Shown here piece by piece: positions 33,544 to 42,460 of a stretch of 64,000 nucleotides of DNA. Both the position numbers and the translations under genes were made by a program. Source of the DNA: Chryseobacterium panacisoli (GTDB lineage Bacteria; Bacteroidota; Bacteroidia; Flavobacteriales; Weeksellaceae); the NCBI RefSeq assembly GCF_008274625.1, contig NZ_VTRU01000001.1:372001-436000 (forward strand). The letters run 5' to 3'. The notes beneath the pieces are model-generated. The model saw nothing but the letters and a program-made list of their open reading frames with translations. It searched no databases and was not told the DNA's origin. Numbering within the stretch: position 1 is the stretch's first letter; each line of letters begins with the position of its first letter.

Positions 33544-36339
33544 TTAATACGTTAAAGTAACACCAGCACCCCAGCCCATTTCATTATCATAGTTTCCGGA
33601 AACAGATAACCATTTTTGAAGAATATACCTCATTCCTGTTGAGAATTCACCATCAGAGTTAACACTGAAATTTCCTCTCAGTCTTCTGGAAAGTGGAATA
33701 TCTTCACGACTCAGCTCCAATAATACTTTTCCGTTTTGGTCAACACTTGCATCAGCGGTAATCAACATGGGAAGTACATACTGCAAACCCATCATGAATG
33801 CAAATTTGTTTTTTGAAGCTTTCTGCTGTCCGAACCAGTTTTTTTTACCATGAAAATCCATACCCATATCCTCTGCCATCTGTCTTTCCATAATCTCATG
33901 ATTTTTTTGAACTCTGACTCCTGCATAAGGAAGCGCCCATTGGAATTTTCCTAAGAAGCGTCCTACTTTTGCACTTCCTTCAAAATGATCAAAATTCCAG
34001 TTGGAATGAAACTCATTAAGGTTTGCCCATCTCGGACCGAACATCGTCATTGTTTCTGCATGGATCTTATTACTTGCAACATCCAGCATCGCCATAGAAC
34101 TGGTCATTGTATTATCCTGTATAAAATTTTTCCAGGCTAATTTTCTGTTTGGAAGCTGTGGATTGGGTTTTGAATTTTCGTAGCTGAAGATTCTTCCCAT
34201 TCCTGCCATCATATGATATAAAATATGACAGTGGAAAAACCAGTCGCCATCCTGATTCGCTGCAAATTCTATCGTTACGGTTTCCATCGGCATGATATCT
34301 ACTACATTTTTCAACGGAGAATACTCTCCTTTTGAATTGATTAATCTGAAATCATGACCATGAAGGTGCATCGGGTGACGCATCATAGAATTATTATATA
34401 GTTTAATTCTAAGAATTTCTCCCTTTTTTATCAGGATCTTATCTGTTTCTGTTACAGTTTTATTATCCAGCGTCCACAGATAATGGTTCATATTTCCTTC
34501 CAGCGTAAATTTCATTTCACGAATGGTATCCGTCGGAAGAATGGTTTTTTCAGGAGATTTTAAAATATTGTAAGACAATCTCTTAATTGTTTTTTCTTCC
34601 TTCATATCCATTTCTGAGTGTTGAGAATGATCTTCTTTTTTGTCTTCTTCCGTTTTCACTCCCATCATCTCATTGATATGCTTTGCTGTAGTTTTTCTTT
34701 GATTTTCAGATAATTCCGGGTACATCACTTCATTCATATCCATCATTTGATTTCCCATGGTCATATTCATCGGTTTCATATTCCCGCTCATCTCCATCAT
34801 TCCGTTCATCATTTTCATTCCTTCAAAAAGCATTAATCTTGGAAGATTGGGAGCTTCTACCTTTTCACCGGAACCCAGCCAAAGGGAAGCATGTCCTATT
34901 CTGTCTTCTGAAGTCGCTCTGAATTCAAAGCTTTTATTCTCCGGAATCGTGACTTCAATATCATAGGTTTCGGAAACCCCGACAATCAAACGGTCAACTT
35001 CTATCGGAACCACATCATTTCCGTCATTTCCGACTACTTTTATTTTTCCTCCACCATAATTCAGCCAGAAATAGGTAGATGAACCTCCGTTGGCGACTCT
35101 CAATCTTACTTTATCTCCAGCTTTTAGATTGGAATAATCTGAACTGGGAGTACCATTAATCAGAAATTTATCATAATAGACATCACTTACATCCATTGCT
35201 TCCATCCTTTTCCATTCATTCAATGTTTTTGTCCCGAAATTTCCGGACTTAATGGCTTCCCAGTAACTCTGTACTGCATTTTTCTTTACAGCATACCAGT
35301 CTGTATTGGCCATATGAAGTCTTCTTGCAATCTGCATTGGATCATCATCACTCCAGTCTCCCAGCAATACCGGAATCTCAGCATTGTATTCTGTTTTGGG
35401 CTCACCTTCTCTTTTCTTGAAAACCAGAATCCCATTCATTCCTATCTGCTCCTGAAGGGCTTCATGAGAATGATACCAATACGTTCCGTTTTGGGAAACT
35501 CTGAATTTGTATAAGTGGGTTTCTCCCGGCGTTACCGGTTTTGTGGTAAGATAGGGAACTCCGTCTTGTTCATTGGGTAAAATTACCCCATGCCAGTGCA
35601 ATCCGGTATTTTCATTCAGCATATTGTGCAGGTAAATTTCAGCTGTATCTCCTTCCGTAAAATATAAAGTCGGAGCCTGAAGCTTTCCGTTAATCGCAAT
35701 AGCTCTCCTGTTTTTTCCGGTGAAATTGACAATGGTATCTTTTACATACAGATCATAACGAACTGTTTTTCCACCGAAAGTAATTCTTCCGTTTTCAGAA
35801 TTACGTTTTAAAATAGATTTCTTCTCATTTGGATTTTCAGCCTTTAAATGAGAATGATCTTCCTTTTCTACCATATCCATCCCGCATTTAGGGCATTTTC
35901 CCGGCTTATCGGAAACTACTTCAGGATGCATCGGGCAGGTATAGGAAATTTGAGCTTGAGTTTTAACTGGTGATACAGCTTTTTTTTCTGATTGAACAGA
36001 AGGCTTTATCACTTTTGTTTGCCCAATCTTATTTGTTTCCTTTATTTTATTTGTCTTTTGAAGCTTTCTATTTTTCTCAACTTCTGCCTTATTTATATTT
36101 GTTTCTGCAGGCTTTGCCCTCTTCTCTGTTTTAGGAATAGGTTTCACTTCAGGCTTTGCAGCTATTTTAGGTTTTATAACACTTGTCTTTTTTACCAGAG
36201 TCATTCCGCATTTCGGGCAGTCTCCAGATTTTGAGGACACCACTTCAGGGTGCATCGGACAGGTATAATACGTTTTTGTAGTTTGTGCGAAAGTAAAAAC
36301 AGAGAATAAAAGCACCAGAAACATTATTAGTTTTTTCAT
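33544..36339 (-). CDS. multicopper oxidase fused to CopB-like barrel, with two heavy-metal-binding domains
   Basis: A 931-residue exported protein. After the signal peptide come two heavy-metal-binding motifs YTCPMHPEVV...CPKCGM (residues 25-49 and 133-157) joined by a Lys-rich linker. A CopA-like multicopper oxidase follows (about 185-725). Copper ligands are HWH (248-250), WYHSH (288-292), HPMHLHGHDF and HCHILYHMMAGMGR. A Met-rich loop (GMKMMNGMMEMSGNMK) may pick up copper. The last 200 residues (about 730-931) look like a CopB-type outer-membrane barrel. It would oxidise Cu(I) and support export, all in one chain. It is last in the copper operon. Confidence 0.9.
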   Translation of the reverse strand: MKKLIMFLVLLFSVFTFAQTTKTYYTCPMHPEVVSSKSGDCPKCGMTLVKKTSVIKPKIAAKPEVKPIPKTEKRAKPAETNINKAEVEKNRKLQKTNKIKETNKIGQTKVIKPSVQSEKKAVSPVKTQAQISYTCPMHPEVVSDKPGKCPKCGMDMVEKEDHSHLKAENPNEKKSILKRNSENGRITFGGKTVRYDLYVKDTIVNFTGKNRRAIAINGKLQAPTLYFTEGDTAEIYLHNMLNENTGLHWHGVILPNEQDGVPYLTTKPVTPGETHLYKFRVSQNGTYWYHSHEALQEQIGMNGILVFKKREGEPKTEYNAEIPVLLGDWSDDDPMQIARRLHMANTDWYAVKKNAVQSYWEAIKSGNFGTKTLNEWKRMEAMDVSDVYYDKFLINGTPSSDYSNLKAGDKVRLRVANGGSSTYFWLNYGGGKIKVVGNDGNDVVPIEVDRLIVGVSETYDIEVTIPENKSFEFRATSEDRIGHASLWLGSGEKVEAPNLPRLMLFEGMKMMNGMMEMSGNMKPMNMTMGNQMMDMNEVMYPELSENQRKTTAKHINEMMGVKTEEDKKEDHSQHSEMDMKEEKTIKRLSYNILKSPEKTILPTDTIREMKFTLEGNMNHYLWTLDNKTVTETDKILIKKGEILRIKLYNNSMMRHPMHLHGHDFRLINSKGEYSPLKNVVDIMPMETVTIEFAANQDGDWFFHCHILYHMMAGMGRIFSYENSKPNPQLPNRKLAWKNFIQDNTMTSSMAMLDVASNKIHAETMTMFGPRWANLNEFHSNWNFDHFEGSAKVGRFLGKFQWALPYAGVRVQKNHEIMERQMAEDMGMDFHGKKNWFGQQKASKNKFAFMMGLQYVLPMLITADASVDQNGKVLLELSREDIPLSRRLRGNFSVNSDGEFSTGMRYILQKWLSVSGNYDNEMGWGAGVTLTY

Positions 36340-36427
36340 AATATTTCGAAGTTTTAGAAGTTGTATAACTTAAAGTTAATTATAACTTAAGCTATACAAC
36401 TTATTATTTTAAAGAACAATACACTGA

Positions 36428-36901
36428 TTATTTAATCTCTGACTTTACGCTTCCGCATGAAAGCATAGATTTCCCGTAGTATGGGTTGACAATCTGTTTT
36501 TCATTGCTCAGCCAGCTTCCGTCTGCCATTGGGCAATATTGTACATAGACTGGTTTTTCAGAAAGTTTGAACTGCTTCGTTAAAGCGATCATATTGTCGG
36601 AAAGATTGAAAAAGGTTTCTCTTTGAGCGGCAATATTTCTCGCTTCGGAAATAGCAGAAGCATCTTTTCTAAGAATATTCAGGTTACCTTCCGAAACCAT
36701 TTTATAATCAATAGTTGAAGCTGTTTTAATGAATTCTGTTGCGGCTTTTGAAGTTTTATCGGCATCATCCGAAGCTAATGCTGATTTGATTGCGATATAG
36801 TTCTGATACAGCTTGGAAACCTGAGCATCCTTTTTAGACTGTGCTGATAGTGAAATAATTGAGAATAAAGATAAAGCTGCTGTGATGATATATTTTTTCA
36901 T
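36428..36901 (-). CDS. DUF3347 copper-linked periplasmic protein
   Basis: A 157-residue exported protein of the DUF3347 family (signal peptide ending near LSAQ). The body is helical, and the C terminus carries VYVQYCPMADGSWLSNEKQI followed by NPYYGKSMLSCG, with Cys and Met suited to copper binding. Such domains are commonly fused to or neighbours of CusB-like efflux proteins. It lies 88 bases upstream of the multicopper oxidase gene on the same strand. Confidence 0.88.
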   Translation of the reverse strand: MKKYIITAALSLFSIISLSAQSKKDAQVSKLYQNYIAIKSALASDDADKTSKAATEFIKTASTIDYKMVSEGNLNILRKDASAISEARNIAAQRETFFNLSDNMIALTKQFKLSEKPVYVQYCPMADGSWLSNEKQIVNPYYGKSMLSCGSVKSEIK

Positions 36902-37021
36902 TGTTTTAAATTTTAGAATTAATTTTTTAATAAAGATAATGGGTAACGCACCAGTAAATGCGTCAGTACATGTCGCCTGTAACCGTATACAATTGATGAT
37001 ACAGAAAACGACAGACGGATT

Positions 37022-37402
37022 CTAAATTCTAAAATTACAATGATTGATGTAGATAGGTACCGGCCGGTATTCTGGCGGTCCATTAATCTGTATTTGAGCA
37101 AATTTGGTGGCTGAAAAAGACTTATCAATAACAGCAAACTGAGTTTGCACAGGGATTTCTGAAATCTGGCTTAAAAAATCAATCTTAAGGAAATCAGACT
37201 TCTGTGAATCATCTACTTTTACTATTTTGATCTCTGTTTTGCAGCACCCTTTTTTGTCTTTAACACCGCATTTAGCGCAGATATCATCTGTTTTCTGACT
37301 TACAGAAACAAATTCCTTCATGCAATAATGAATGCTAAAAGCTGCTCCGGAAGAAAACCCGAAGTAGAAAATAGAAAACAATATGGCAAGAATCTTTTTC
37401 AT
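37022..37402 (-). CDS. HYC_CC_PP family small exported protein
   Basis: A 126-residue exported protein starting at MKKILAILFS (37402); an open frame runs 30 codons further upstream but lacks a signal. Its three signatures are HYC (FSIHYCMKEF), CC (KKGCCKTEI) and PP (INGPPEYRP), plus CAKCGV. The family is restricted to Bacteroidota and often adjoins copper genes, as here; copper binding by its cysteines is inferred. It heads the operon, followed by DUF3347 and multicopper oxidase genes. Confidence 0.85.
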   Translation of the reverse strand: MKKILAILFSIFYFGFSSGAAFSIHYCMKEFVSVSQKTDDICAKCGVKDKKGCCKTEIKIVKVDDSQKSDFLKIDFLSQISEIPVQTQFAVIDKSFSATKFAQIQINGPPEYRPVPIYINHCNFRI

Positions 37403-37410
37403 TGATAAGA

Positions 37411-37418
37411 CAAAATTA
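37411..37418 (-). promoter_or_regulatory. minus-7 box of copper operon
   Basis: On the minus strand TAATTTTG matches TAnnTTTG, only 8 bases upstream of the ATG at 37402, giving an almost leaderless mRNA. No TTG is found at minus 33; that place is taken by direct repeats, which suggests an activator-dependent promoter. Confidence 0.45.
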
Positions 37419-37435
37419 AAAATATCTCTGAGACC

Positions 37436-37473
37436 GTTGTTATAAAATTTGGTAATGTTGTTATAAAATTCGG
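37436..37473 (-). promoter_or_regulatory. 17-base direct repeats upstream of copper operon
   Basis: GTTGTTATAAAATTTGG (37436-37452) and GTTGTTATAAAATTCGG (37457-37473) are direct repeats with one mismatch, starting 21 bases apart (two helical turns). They cover the minus-33 zone of the copper operon promoter and fit the binding site of an activator dimer; no regulator gene is adjacent. Confidence 0.6.
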
Positions 37474-37613
37474 AAAACAGAATAAATCTCAACTAAAATC
37501 CTATATATCCACTGCAATATCAAAAAAAATGAACGTAGGTGAACATTCAGTAAATTATTCCAATTCTTTACAGATTTTTTTCAATTGGCTCCTCAATTGC
37601 CACTTTTTTCATT

Positions 37614-38021
37614 TCAATATTCTCTTTGAATTATAAATGCTTCTGAAATTCTTTTCATCCCAATTTTATAGTAGAAATTGGATGCATCTTCTGAAGAATG
37701 GAGAATTATTTTACATTCTTTTCCTGCATGTTCTTTTGTTATTTCAATTAATCTTTTTCCAATATTTAAATGCCTAAATTCTTTGTTTACACAAATATCA
37801 GATAAGTAACAACAATAGCTAAAGTCGCATAATGACCGGGCAATACCCACTAATTTATCTTCTGACCAAGCAGATACAACAAGATTTGCATTGTCAAACA
37901 TTTTTTGTAAACGAAAGTCATCGTTCATATTGCTAATTGGTAAATAATTGGACATGAAAAATAGATCTTTAATGGTTTTAATTTCTATTTTTTCGTTTAT
38001 TTTAAATATGATATTGCTCAT
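37614..38021 (-). CDS. GNAT-family N-acetyltransferase
   Basis: A 135-residue acetyltransferase starting at MSNIIFKINEK (38021); seven more codons upstream are open but not needed. CYLSDICVNKEFRHLNIGKR is the acetyl-CoA-binding motif and ILHSSEDASNFYYKIGM the last conserved stretch. LVVSAWSEDKLVGIARSL precedes it as the usual strand 2-3 pair. The substrate is unknown. It stands alone between the copper operon and a TonB receptor gene, both minus strand. Confidence 0.85.
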   Translation of the reverse strand: MSNIIFKINEKIEIKTIKDLFFMSNYLPISNMNDDFRLQKMFDNANLVVSAWSEDKLVGIARSLCDFSYCCYLSDICVNKEFRHLNIGKRLIEITKEHAGKECKIILHSSEDASNFYYKIGMKRISEAFIIQREY

Positions 38022-38160
38022 AACATTTCTACTAACCTTCAAATTTACCTATTCCATCAATATAATATATACCTTTCAATCAATTGTTATTAAATTTTAC
38101 ATTTTGAAAATTAGGTGTTATCCATATCTGAGAAACCTTAGTTACAACATTCAGGCAAAT

Positions 38161-38195
38161 AAAAATCCTCTGAAAAATAATTCAGAGGATTTTTT
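38161..38195. terminator. bidirectional intrinsic terminator
   Basis: AAAAATCCTCTGAA ... TTCAGAGGATTTTT, a 14-base perfect stem with A and T runs, placed 40 bases after the stop of the TonB receptor gene (minus strand). Confidence 0.9.
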
Positions 38196-38234
38196 ATTTT
38201 TATCTTCTCGCAGATGATTCTGATTGAATGGATT

Positions 38235-40472
38235 TTACAGTTTAAATTCTAACTTCACATTGAAGAAACGCCCTGTAAGACGTACCGGGACAGGATACAT
38301 ATAATTACTGTTATAGTCAGTGATCCATTGGTTTGCTACCGTGTTGTTGATGTTGAATGCATTGAAAACCTGAACTCCTAATGTCAGCTCTTCAAAATTA
38401 CCCCAGAATCCGGATCTCTTATTCTTTTCTTTCGGATCAATAAATACCTTTGTTAATCCTAAGTCTACTCTTTTATAAGCAGGTAGTGTCTGCTGGTAAT
38501 TATAAGCTGAACCAAAATCCGGCTGTCCGTTGCTGTTGAATAGTACAGGAGCTCCTGTAGGCAATCCCATAGCATAGACCAAAGTAAGGTTCACACGCAT
38601 AGACGGAAAGCTTGGCATATAATCCTGATAGAACATGGCAAATCTCAATCTCTGATCTGTAGGTCTCGGAATATCTCCTCTTCCATCAATATTTTCATAC
38701 ACTCTGGCATAACTTGCAGACAGCCAAGAATCTACACCAGGTACAAATTCTCCAAACAGCCTGGTATCAATACCATATGCATATCCTTTGGAATTATTCT
38801 GCCCGGAATAACGGATCCTCACATTATCCATATAATACGGAATCAGATTATCCATTTTCTTATAATAAAGTTCTGTAGTCAGTTTAAATGGTCTGTCATA
38901 CATCTGGAACTCATAATCATTGGCAAGAATTACCTGGATAGAGCGCTGTGACTTTATATTAGAGTTAAAATTACCGTCCAAATCTTTAATTTCTTTATAG
39001 AAAGGAGACTGATAATAAATACCTCCTGAAATTTTGAACAACATATCGCTTTCCCAATCCGGCTTGATAGCAAACTGAGCTCTCGGAGAAAATATTGTTT
39101 CTTTATTGAAACTCCAGTTGGCCACACGTACTCCCGCATTCACGAATACTTTGCTGGCTCCCCAGTAGAACTTCTGTGAATACTGTGCATAGGCAGAAAG
39201 TCTTGTAGGCTCAATATTATTTTGTCCGGCAATATAATAAGCAAGCTTAAGGTCTCCTGTAGTCCCTGTTCTCGGATCAATCACTTCCGGCCTTGGAAGA
39301 CTGTATCCTGCAGAATCTACAAGTTTCCACTCATTGGTAAAGTCCTTAAGATTTTCTTTCTCATATTTAAATCCAACTTCAAAGTCGGTGTTTACATTAG
39401 GAGAAAATTTAGCTCTGAACTGTGTTCCGTATGTTCTTACAAACAAATCGTTTCTTGCATGTTCTATCTGTCCGCCAACATCAAAAGAGGTTACAGGCTG
39501 CTGTGTTACCGGATCAAATGTCTGAAGCTCATATGCTGACTGTATGGTATAATATTCTCTTTCTCTGTTCTGATACGCAAAAGCATCCAAAGTAAGCTTC
39601 CATTTATCAGCCGGCTTATAGTTCATGGAAAATGTACCCATCATATTTTTATACTGGTCATTTTCTTTACCCGCATATCCTATATTTACTGTAATAGGCT
39701 GCTGAAGACTTCCGAAAGTAACACTTTTTGCCTTAGGAATCATTTCGTAATCATTCTTGGAGTAATATCCGATGAATGACATAGAGAATTTATCACTGAC
39801 ATGGTAATTCAGATAAGACTGAAAATCCCAATACGTGGGGTTAAAGTCCGTATCTTCCTTTAAGGTATTCAGAACAAGATTGGTATTTCTGTATCTTCCG
39901 GAAAATAGGGCTGTAAATTTTTTATTTTTTGAAGCCAGACCAGTTGTCAGTCTGCCTCCAATCAAACTAGCCTCTCCTGAAACTTCAAATTTTTCAGGTT
40001 CACGGTAATAGATATTTAAAGCAGAAGACATTTTATCACCATATTTGGCTTCAAATCCTCCTGCTGAGAAATTTACAGTAGAAACCATATCCGGATTGAT
40101 GATACTCATCCCTTCCTGTTGTGAATTTCTGATCAGGAAAGGTCTGTAGATCTCAATATCATTGATGTAGATAAGGTTTTCATCATAGTTTCCACCACGA
40201 ACCATATATTGGGATGACAGCTCGGTATTGGAGTTTACGGAAGGAAGAGTCTTAAGCAATCCTTCAATTCCACCGTTGATAGAAGCTACAGATTTTGCTT
40301 CTTTTGCTGAAATTCTCACATTGGTAAGGTCGTTGGTTCTTCCTGTTGATTTTTTCTGGAAGACAACTTCCTCTATATCGGTTACTCTAGTGGTCGCTGT
40401 ATCCTTTTTTCTTTGTTGGGAGAAAATCAGAAACGGGACCATAAGGCTTAGCGGTAAAACTAGTTTTTTCAA
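38235..40472 (-). CDS. TonB-dependent outer-membrane receptor
   Basis: A 745-residue outer-membrane transporter. The signal peptide ends near IFSQ, and the plug domain (about 45-160) shows GIEGLLKTLPSVNSNTELSS, YMVRGGNYDENLIYINDIEI and GFEAKYGDKMSSALNIYY. The rest is a 22-strand type barrel. Unlike SusC-like proteins it has no N-terminal carboxypeptidase-regulatory domain, and no SusD partner is adjacent. The substrate is not visible. kdsA lies 43 bases upstream on the same strand, so the two may be co-transcribed. Confidence 0.9.
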   Translation of the reverse strand: MKKLVLPLSLMVPFLIFSQQRKKDTATTRVTDIEEVVFQKKSTGRTNDLTNVRISAKEAKSVASINGGIEGLLKTLPSVNSNTELSSQYMVRGGNYDENLIYINDIEIYRPFLIRNSQQEGMSIINPDMVSTVNFSAGGFEAKYGDKMSSALNIYYREPEKFEVSGEASLIGGRLTTGLASKNKKFTALFSGRYRNTNLVLNTLKEDTDFNPTYWDFQSYLNYHVSDKFSMSFIGYYSKNDYEMIPKAKSVTFGSLQQPITVNIGYAGKENDQYKNMMGTFSMNYKPADKWKLTLDAFAYQNREREYYTIQSAYELQTFDPVTQQPVTSFDVGGQIEHARNDLFVRTYGTQFRAKFSPNVNTDFEVGFKYEKENLKDFTNEWKLVDSAGYSLPRPEVIDPRTGTTGDLKLAYYIAGQNNIEPTRLSAYAQYSQKFYWGASKVFVNAGVRVANWSFNKETIFSPRAQFAIKPDWESDMLFKISGGIYYQSPFYKEIKDLDGNFNSNIKSQRSIQVILANDYEFQMYDRPFKLTTELYYKKMDNLIPYYMDNVRIRYSGQNNSKGYAYGIDTRLFGEFVPGVDSWLSASYARVYENIDGRGDIPRPTDQRLRFAMFYQDYMPSFPSMRVNLTLVYAMGLPTGAPVLFNSNGQPDFGSAYNYQQTLPAYKRVDLGLTKVFIDPKEKNKRSGFWGNFEELTLGVQVFNAFNINNTVANQWITDYNSNYMYPVPVRLTGRFFNVKLEFKL

Positions 40473-40515
40473 AAGAAATGTTTTAGAATTTCTAAAATTA
40501 ATGTTTTTTTAACAA

Positions 40516-41325
40516 TTACAAAATCGATTCTCTAATTCTTGTCAATTTTTGTAACAAATCTTCTAATAAATCTAATCTTAACATGTTGGCACCATCAGAC
40601 AATGCGGTTTCCGGTGTAGGGTGTGTTTCTATGAAAATTCCGTCTGCTCCTACTGCAATTCCTGCTTTAGCAACAGTTTCGATAAGATCTGGTCTTCCAC
40701 CCGTAACTCCTGAGTTCTGGTTAGGCTGCTGTAAAGAGTGGGTAACATCTAAAATAACGGGAGCATATTCTCTCATCGTAGGAATTCCTCTGTAATCAAC
40801 GATAAGGTCTGTATATCCGAAAGAATTTCCTCTTTCAATAATGGCTACTTTCTGGTTATCAGAATCTGTTACTTTCTGAACAGCAAATTTCATAGCTTCC
40901 GGTGAAAGGAACTGTCCTTTTTTCAGGGTAACACATTTTCCTGTTTTCGCTGCCGCGATTAATAAGTCAGTCTGACGAACAAGAAATGCAGGAATCTGCA
41001 GAACATCTACATATTGTGCTGCCAGCGCTGCGTGTTCATTTTCATGAATATCTGTTGTTGTAGGAATATTGAACGTCTCTCCTACTTTTTTAAGGATTTC
41101 AAGAGATTTCTCTTCTCCAATAGTTGTGAAAGAATCTACACGGCTTCTGTTTGCCTTTTTGAAGCTTCCTTTGAAAATATAGGGAATATTATATTTATCT
41201 GTGATATTGATTACTTTTTCAGCAATTCTCAATGCCATATCTTCCCCTTCAATAATGCAAGGTCCGGCAATAAGGAAAAAGTTCTTTGAATCTTTGTGCG
41301 AAATATTATCTAAATACTGAATCAT
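40516..41325 (-). CDS. kdsA: 3-deoxy-8-phosphooctulonate synthase
   Basis: KdsA condenses arabinose 5-phosphate with phosphoenolpyruvate to make KDO 8-phosphate for lipopolysaccharide core. The 269-residue protein has FLIAGPCIIE, KGSFKKANRSRVDSF, TTDIHENEHAA and FIETHPTPETALSDG, all typical. The Cys in AGPC (C23) replaces the Asn found in the metal-independent E. coli enzyme, so this is the metal-dependent class, which needs a divalent ion held by Cys, His, Glu and Asp. It precedes the TonB receptor gene on the same strand. Confidence 0.95.
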   Translation of the reverse strand: MIQYLDNISHKDSKNFFLIAGPCIIEGEDMALRIAEKVINITDKYNIPYIFKGSFKKANRSRVDSFTTIGEEKSLEILKKVGETFNIPTTTDIHENEHAALAAQYVDVLQIPAFLVRQTDLLIAAAKTGKCVTLKKGQFLSPEAMKFAVQKVTDSDNQKVAIIERGNSFGYTDLIVDYRGIPTMREYAPVILDVTHSLQQPNQNSGVTGGRPDLIETVAKAGIAVGADGIFIETHPTPETALSDGANMLRLDLLEDLLQKLTRIRESIL

Positions 41326-41456
41326 TTTGTTGTAATTAAAAAGTTCAGTAAAAATACTGAGAAAGTTTCAGAACTCGAAATTATTTAAGACTTTCATTAT
41401 TGTTGATTTTCTTGCAATAACAGTTACTTATCTTTTAGGACTGCCATTTTATAAAA

Positions 41457-41464
41457 TACATTTG
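41457..41464 (+). promoter_or_regulatory. minus-7 box of AraC-type gene
   Basis: TACATTTG matches TAnnTTTG, 19 bases before the ATG at 41484. Confidence 0.55.
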
Positions 41465-41483
41465 AATTTCATAACTTTATATA

Positions 41484-42389
41484 ATGAAAGCAAAAGAAAC
41501 TTTGACGGAATTCTATGCTTTGCATGGAAAAGAGCCTAACAATATAAGCCCGTTCAATGTATACCGCAGGGAAAGTTTTAAATGCAGCACTCGTCTGGAA
41601 CCCGTGTACCGCAGAGATTTTTATAAAATATCAATGATTTCAGGCGGAACCGGTATATTGAGCTATGCAGATAAGTTCATCAGAATCGACAGGCCCTGTA
41701 TTGTTTTTCTCAACCCGCTTATTCCCTATTCCTGGGAACCGACTTCTATACAACAGGAAGGTTATTTCTGCCTTTTTAAAGAAGAGTTTGTATTGCCTGC
41801 ATTAAAAAATGAAAGCCTTGCAGGATCACCCCTGTTCAAAGCGGGAGGAGATCATGTATTTTTTCCGGCCGATGAGAGCATTCAACTTTTAAAGATTGTA
41901 TACGAAAATATGCTTAAAGAAGAGCAATCCGATTACCCTAATAAATATGATCTCCTCAAAAGCTACGTCCGGATCATTATGCACGAGGCCATGAAAATGC
42001 AGCCTCCCCAAACATTTCACAGACATCCCAATGCTTCAGAGCGGATCAGCAACTTATTTTTTAAGCTTCTGGAAAATCAGTTCTTTATCGATTCACCGGA
42101 AAAAGCACTTTCATTAAAAAATGCCAATGAATTTGCTACACAGCTTAATATCCATACAAACCACCTGAATAAAGCGTTAAAGGATACTACAGGTAAAACC
42201 ACTACCGAATGGATTGCTGAACGTATTCTGAATGAAGCAAAGTCCCTGCTGCAGTTCAGCCATTGGGATATCAACGAAATAGCCTACTGTCTGGGATTTG
42301 AGCATTCTTCAAACTTTATTATTTTCTTTAAAAAAAAGGTGGGAGAATCTCCTGCTCAATTCAGGAAAAATATTCTTTCCATTTCATAA
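41484..42389 (+). CDS. AraC-family transcriptional regulator
   Basis: A 301-residue regulator with an N-terminal cupin-like sensor domain (about 20-150: YKISMISGGTGILSYADKFI, then LNPLIPYSWEP) and a C-terminal AraC double HTH (about 200-298: ANEFATQLNIHTNHLNKALK, then WDINEIAYCLGFEHSSNFII and FFKKKVGESPAQFR). It is followed on the same strand by an SDR and an acetolactate decarboxylase, which it probably controls. The inducer is unknown. Confidence 0.92.
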   Translation: MKAKETLTEFYALHGKEPNNISPFNVYRRESFKCSTRLEPVYRRDFYKISMISGGTGILSYADKFIRIDRPCIVFLNPLIPYSWEPTSIQQEGYFCLFKEEFVLPALKNESLAGSPLFKAGGDHVFFPADESIQLLKIVYENMLKEEQSDYPNKYDLLKSYVRIIMHEAMKMQPPQTFHRHPNASERISNLFFKLLENQFFIDSPEKALSLKNANEFATQLNIHTNHLNKALKDTTGKTTTEWIAERILNEAKSLLQFSHWDINEIAYCLGFEHSSNFIIFFKKKVGESPAQFRKNILSIS

Positions 42390-42411
42390 CTTTCAGCTTG
42401 TTTCGCATAAT

Positions 42412-42419
42412 TATTTTTG
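42412..42419 (+). promoter_or_regulatory. minus-7 box of SDR gene
   Basis: TATTTTTG matches TAnnTTTG, 41 bases upstream of the ATG at 42461; it suggests the SDR and decarboxylase genes have their own promoter under the AraC-type protein. Confidence 0.45.
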
Positions 42420-42460
42420 ATTACCAGAACCGAACTTCGTGTCATCAAAATCAATAAATA

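Noticed and set aside
33544..36339. Opposite-strand ORFs inside the multicopper oxidase gene
   Set aside because: They are shadows of a gene with clear copper motifs and signal peptide.
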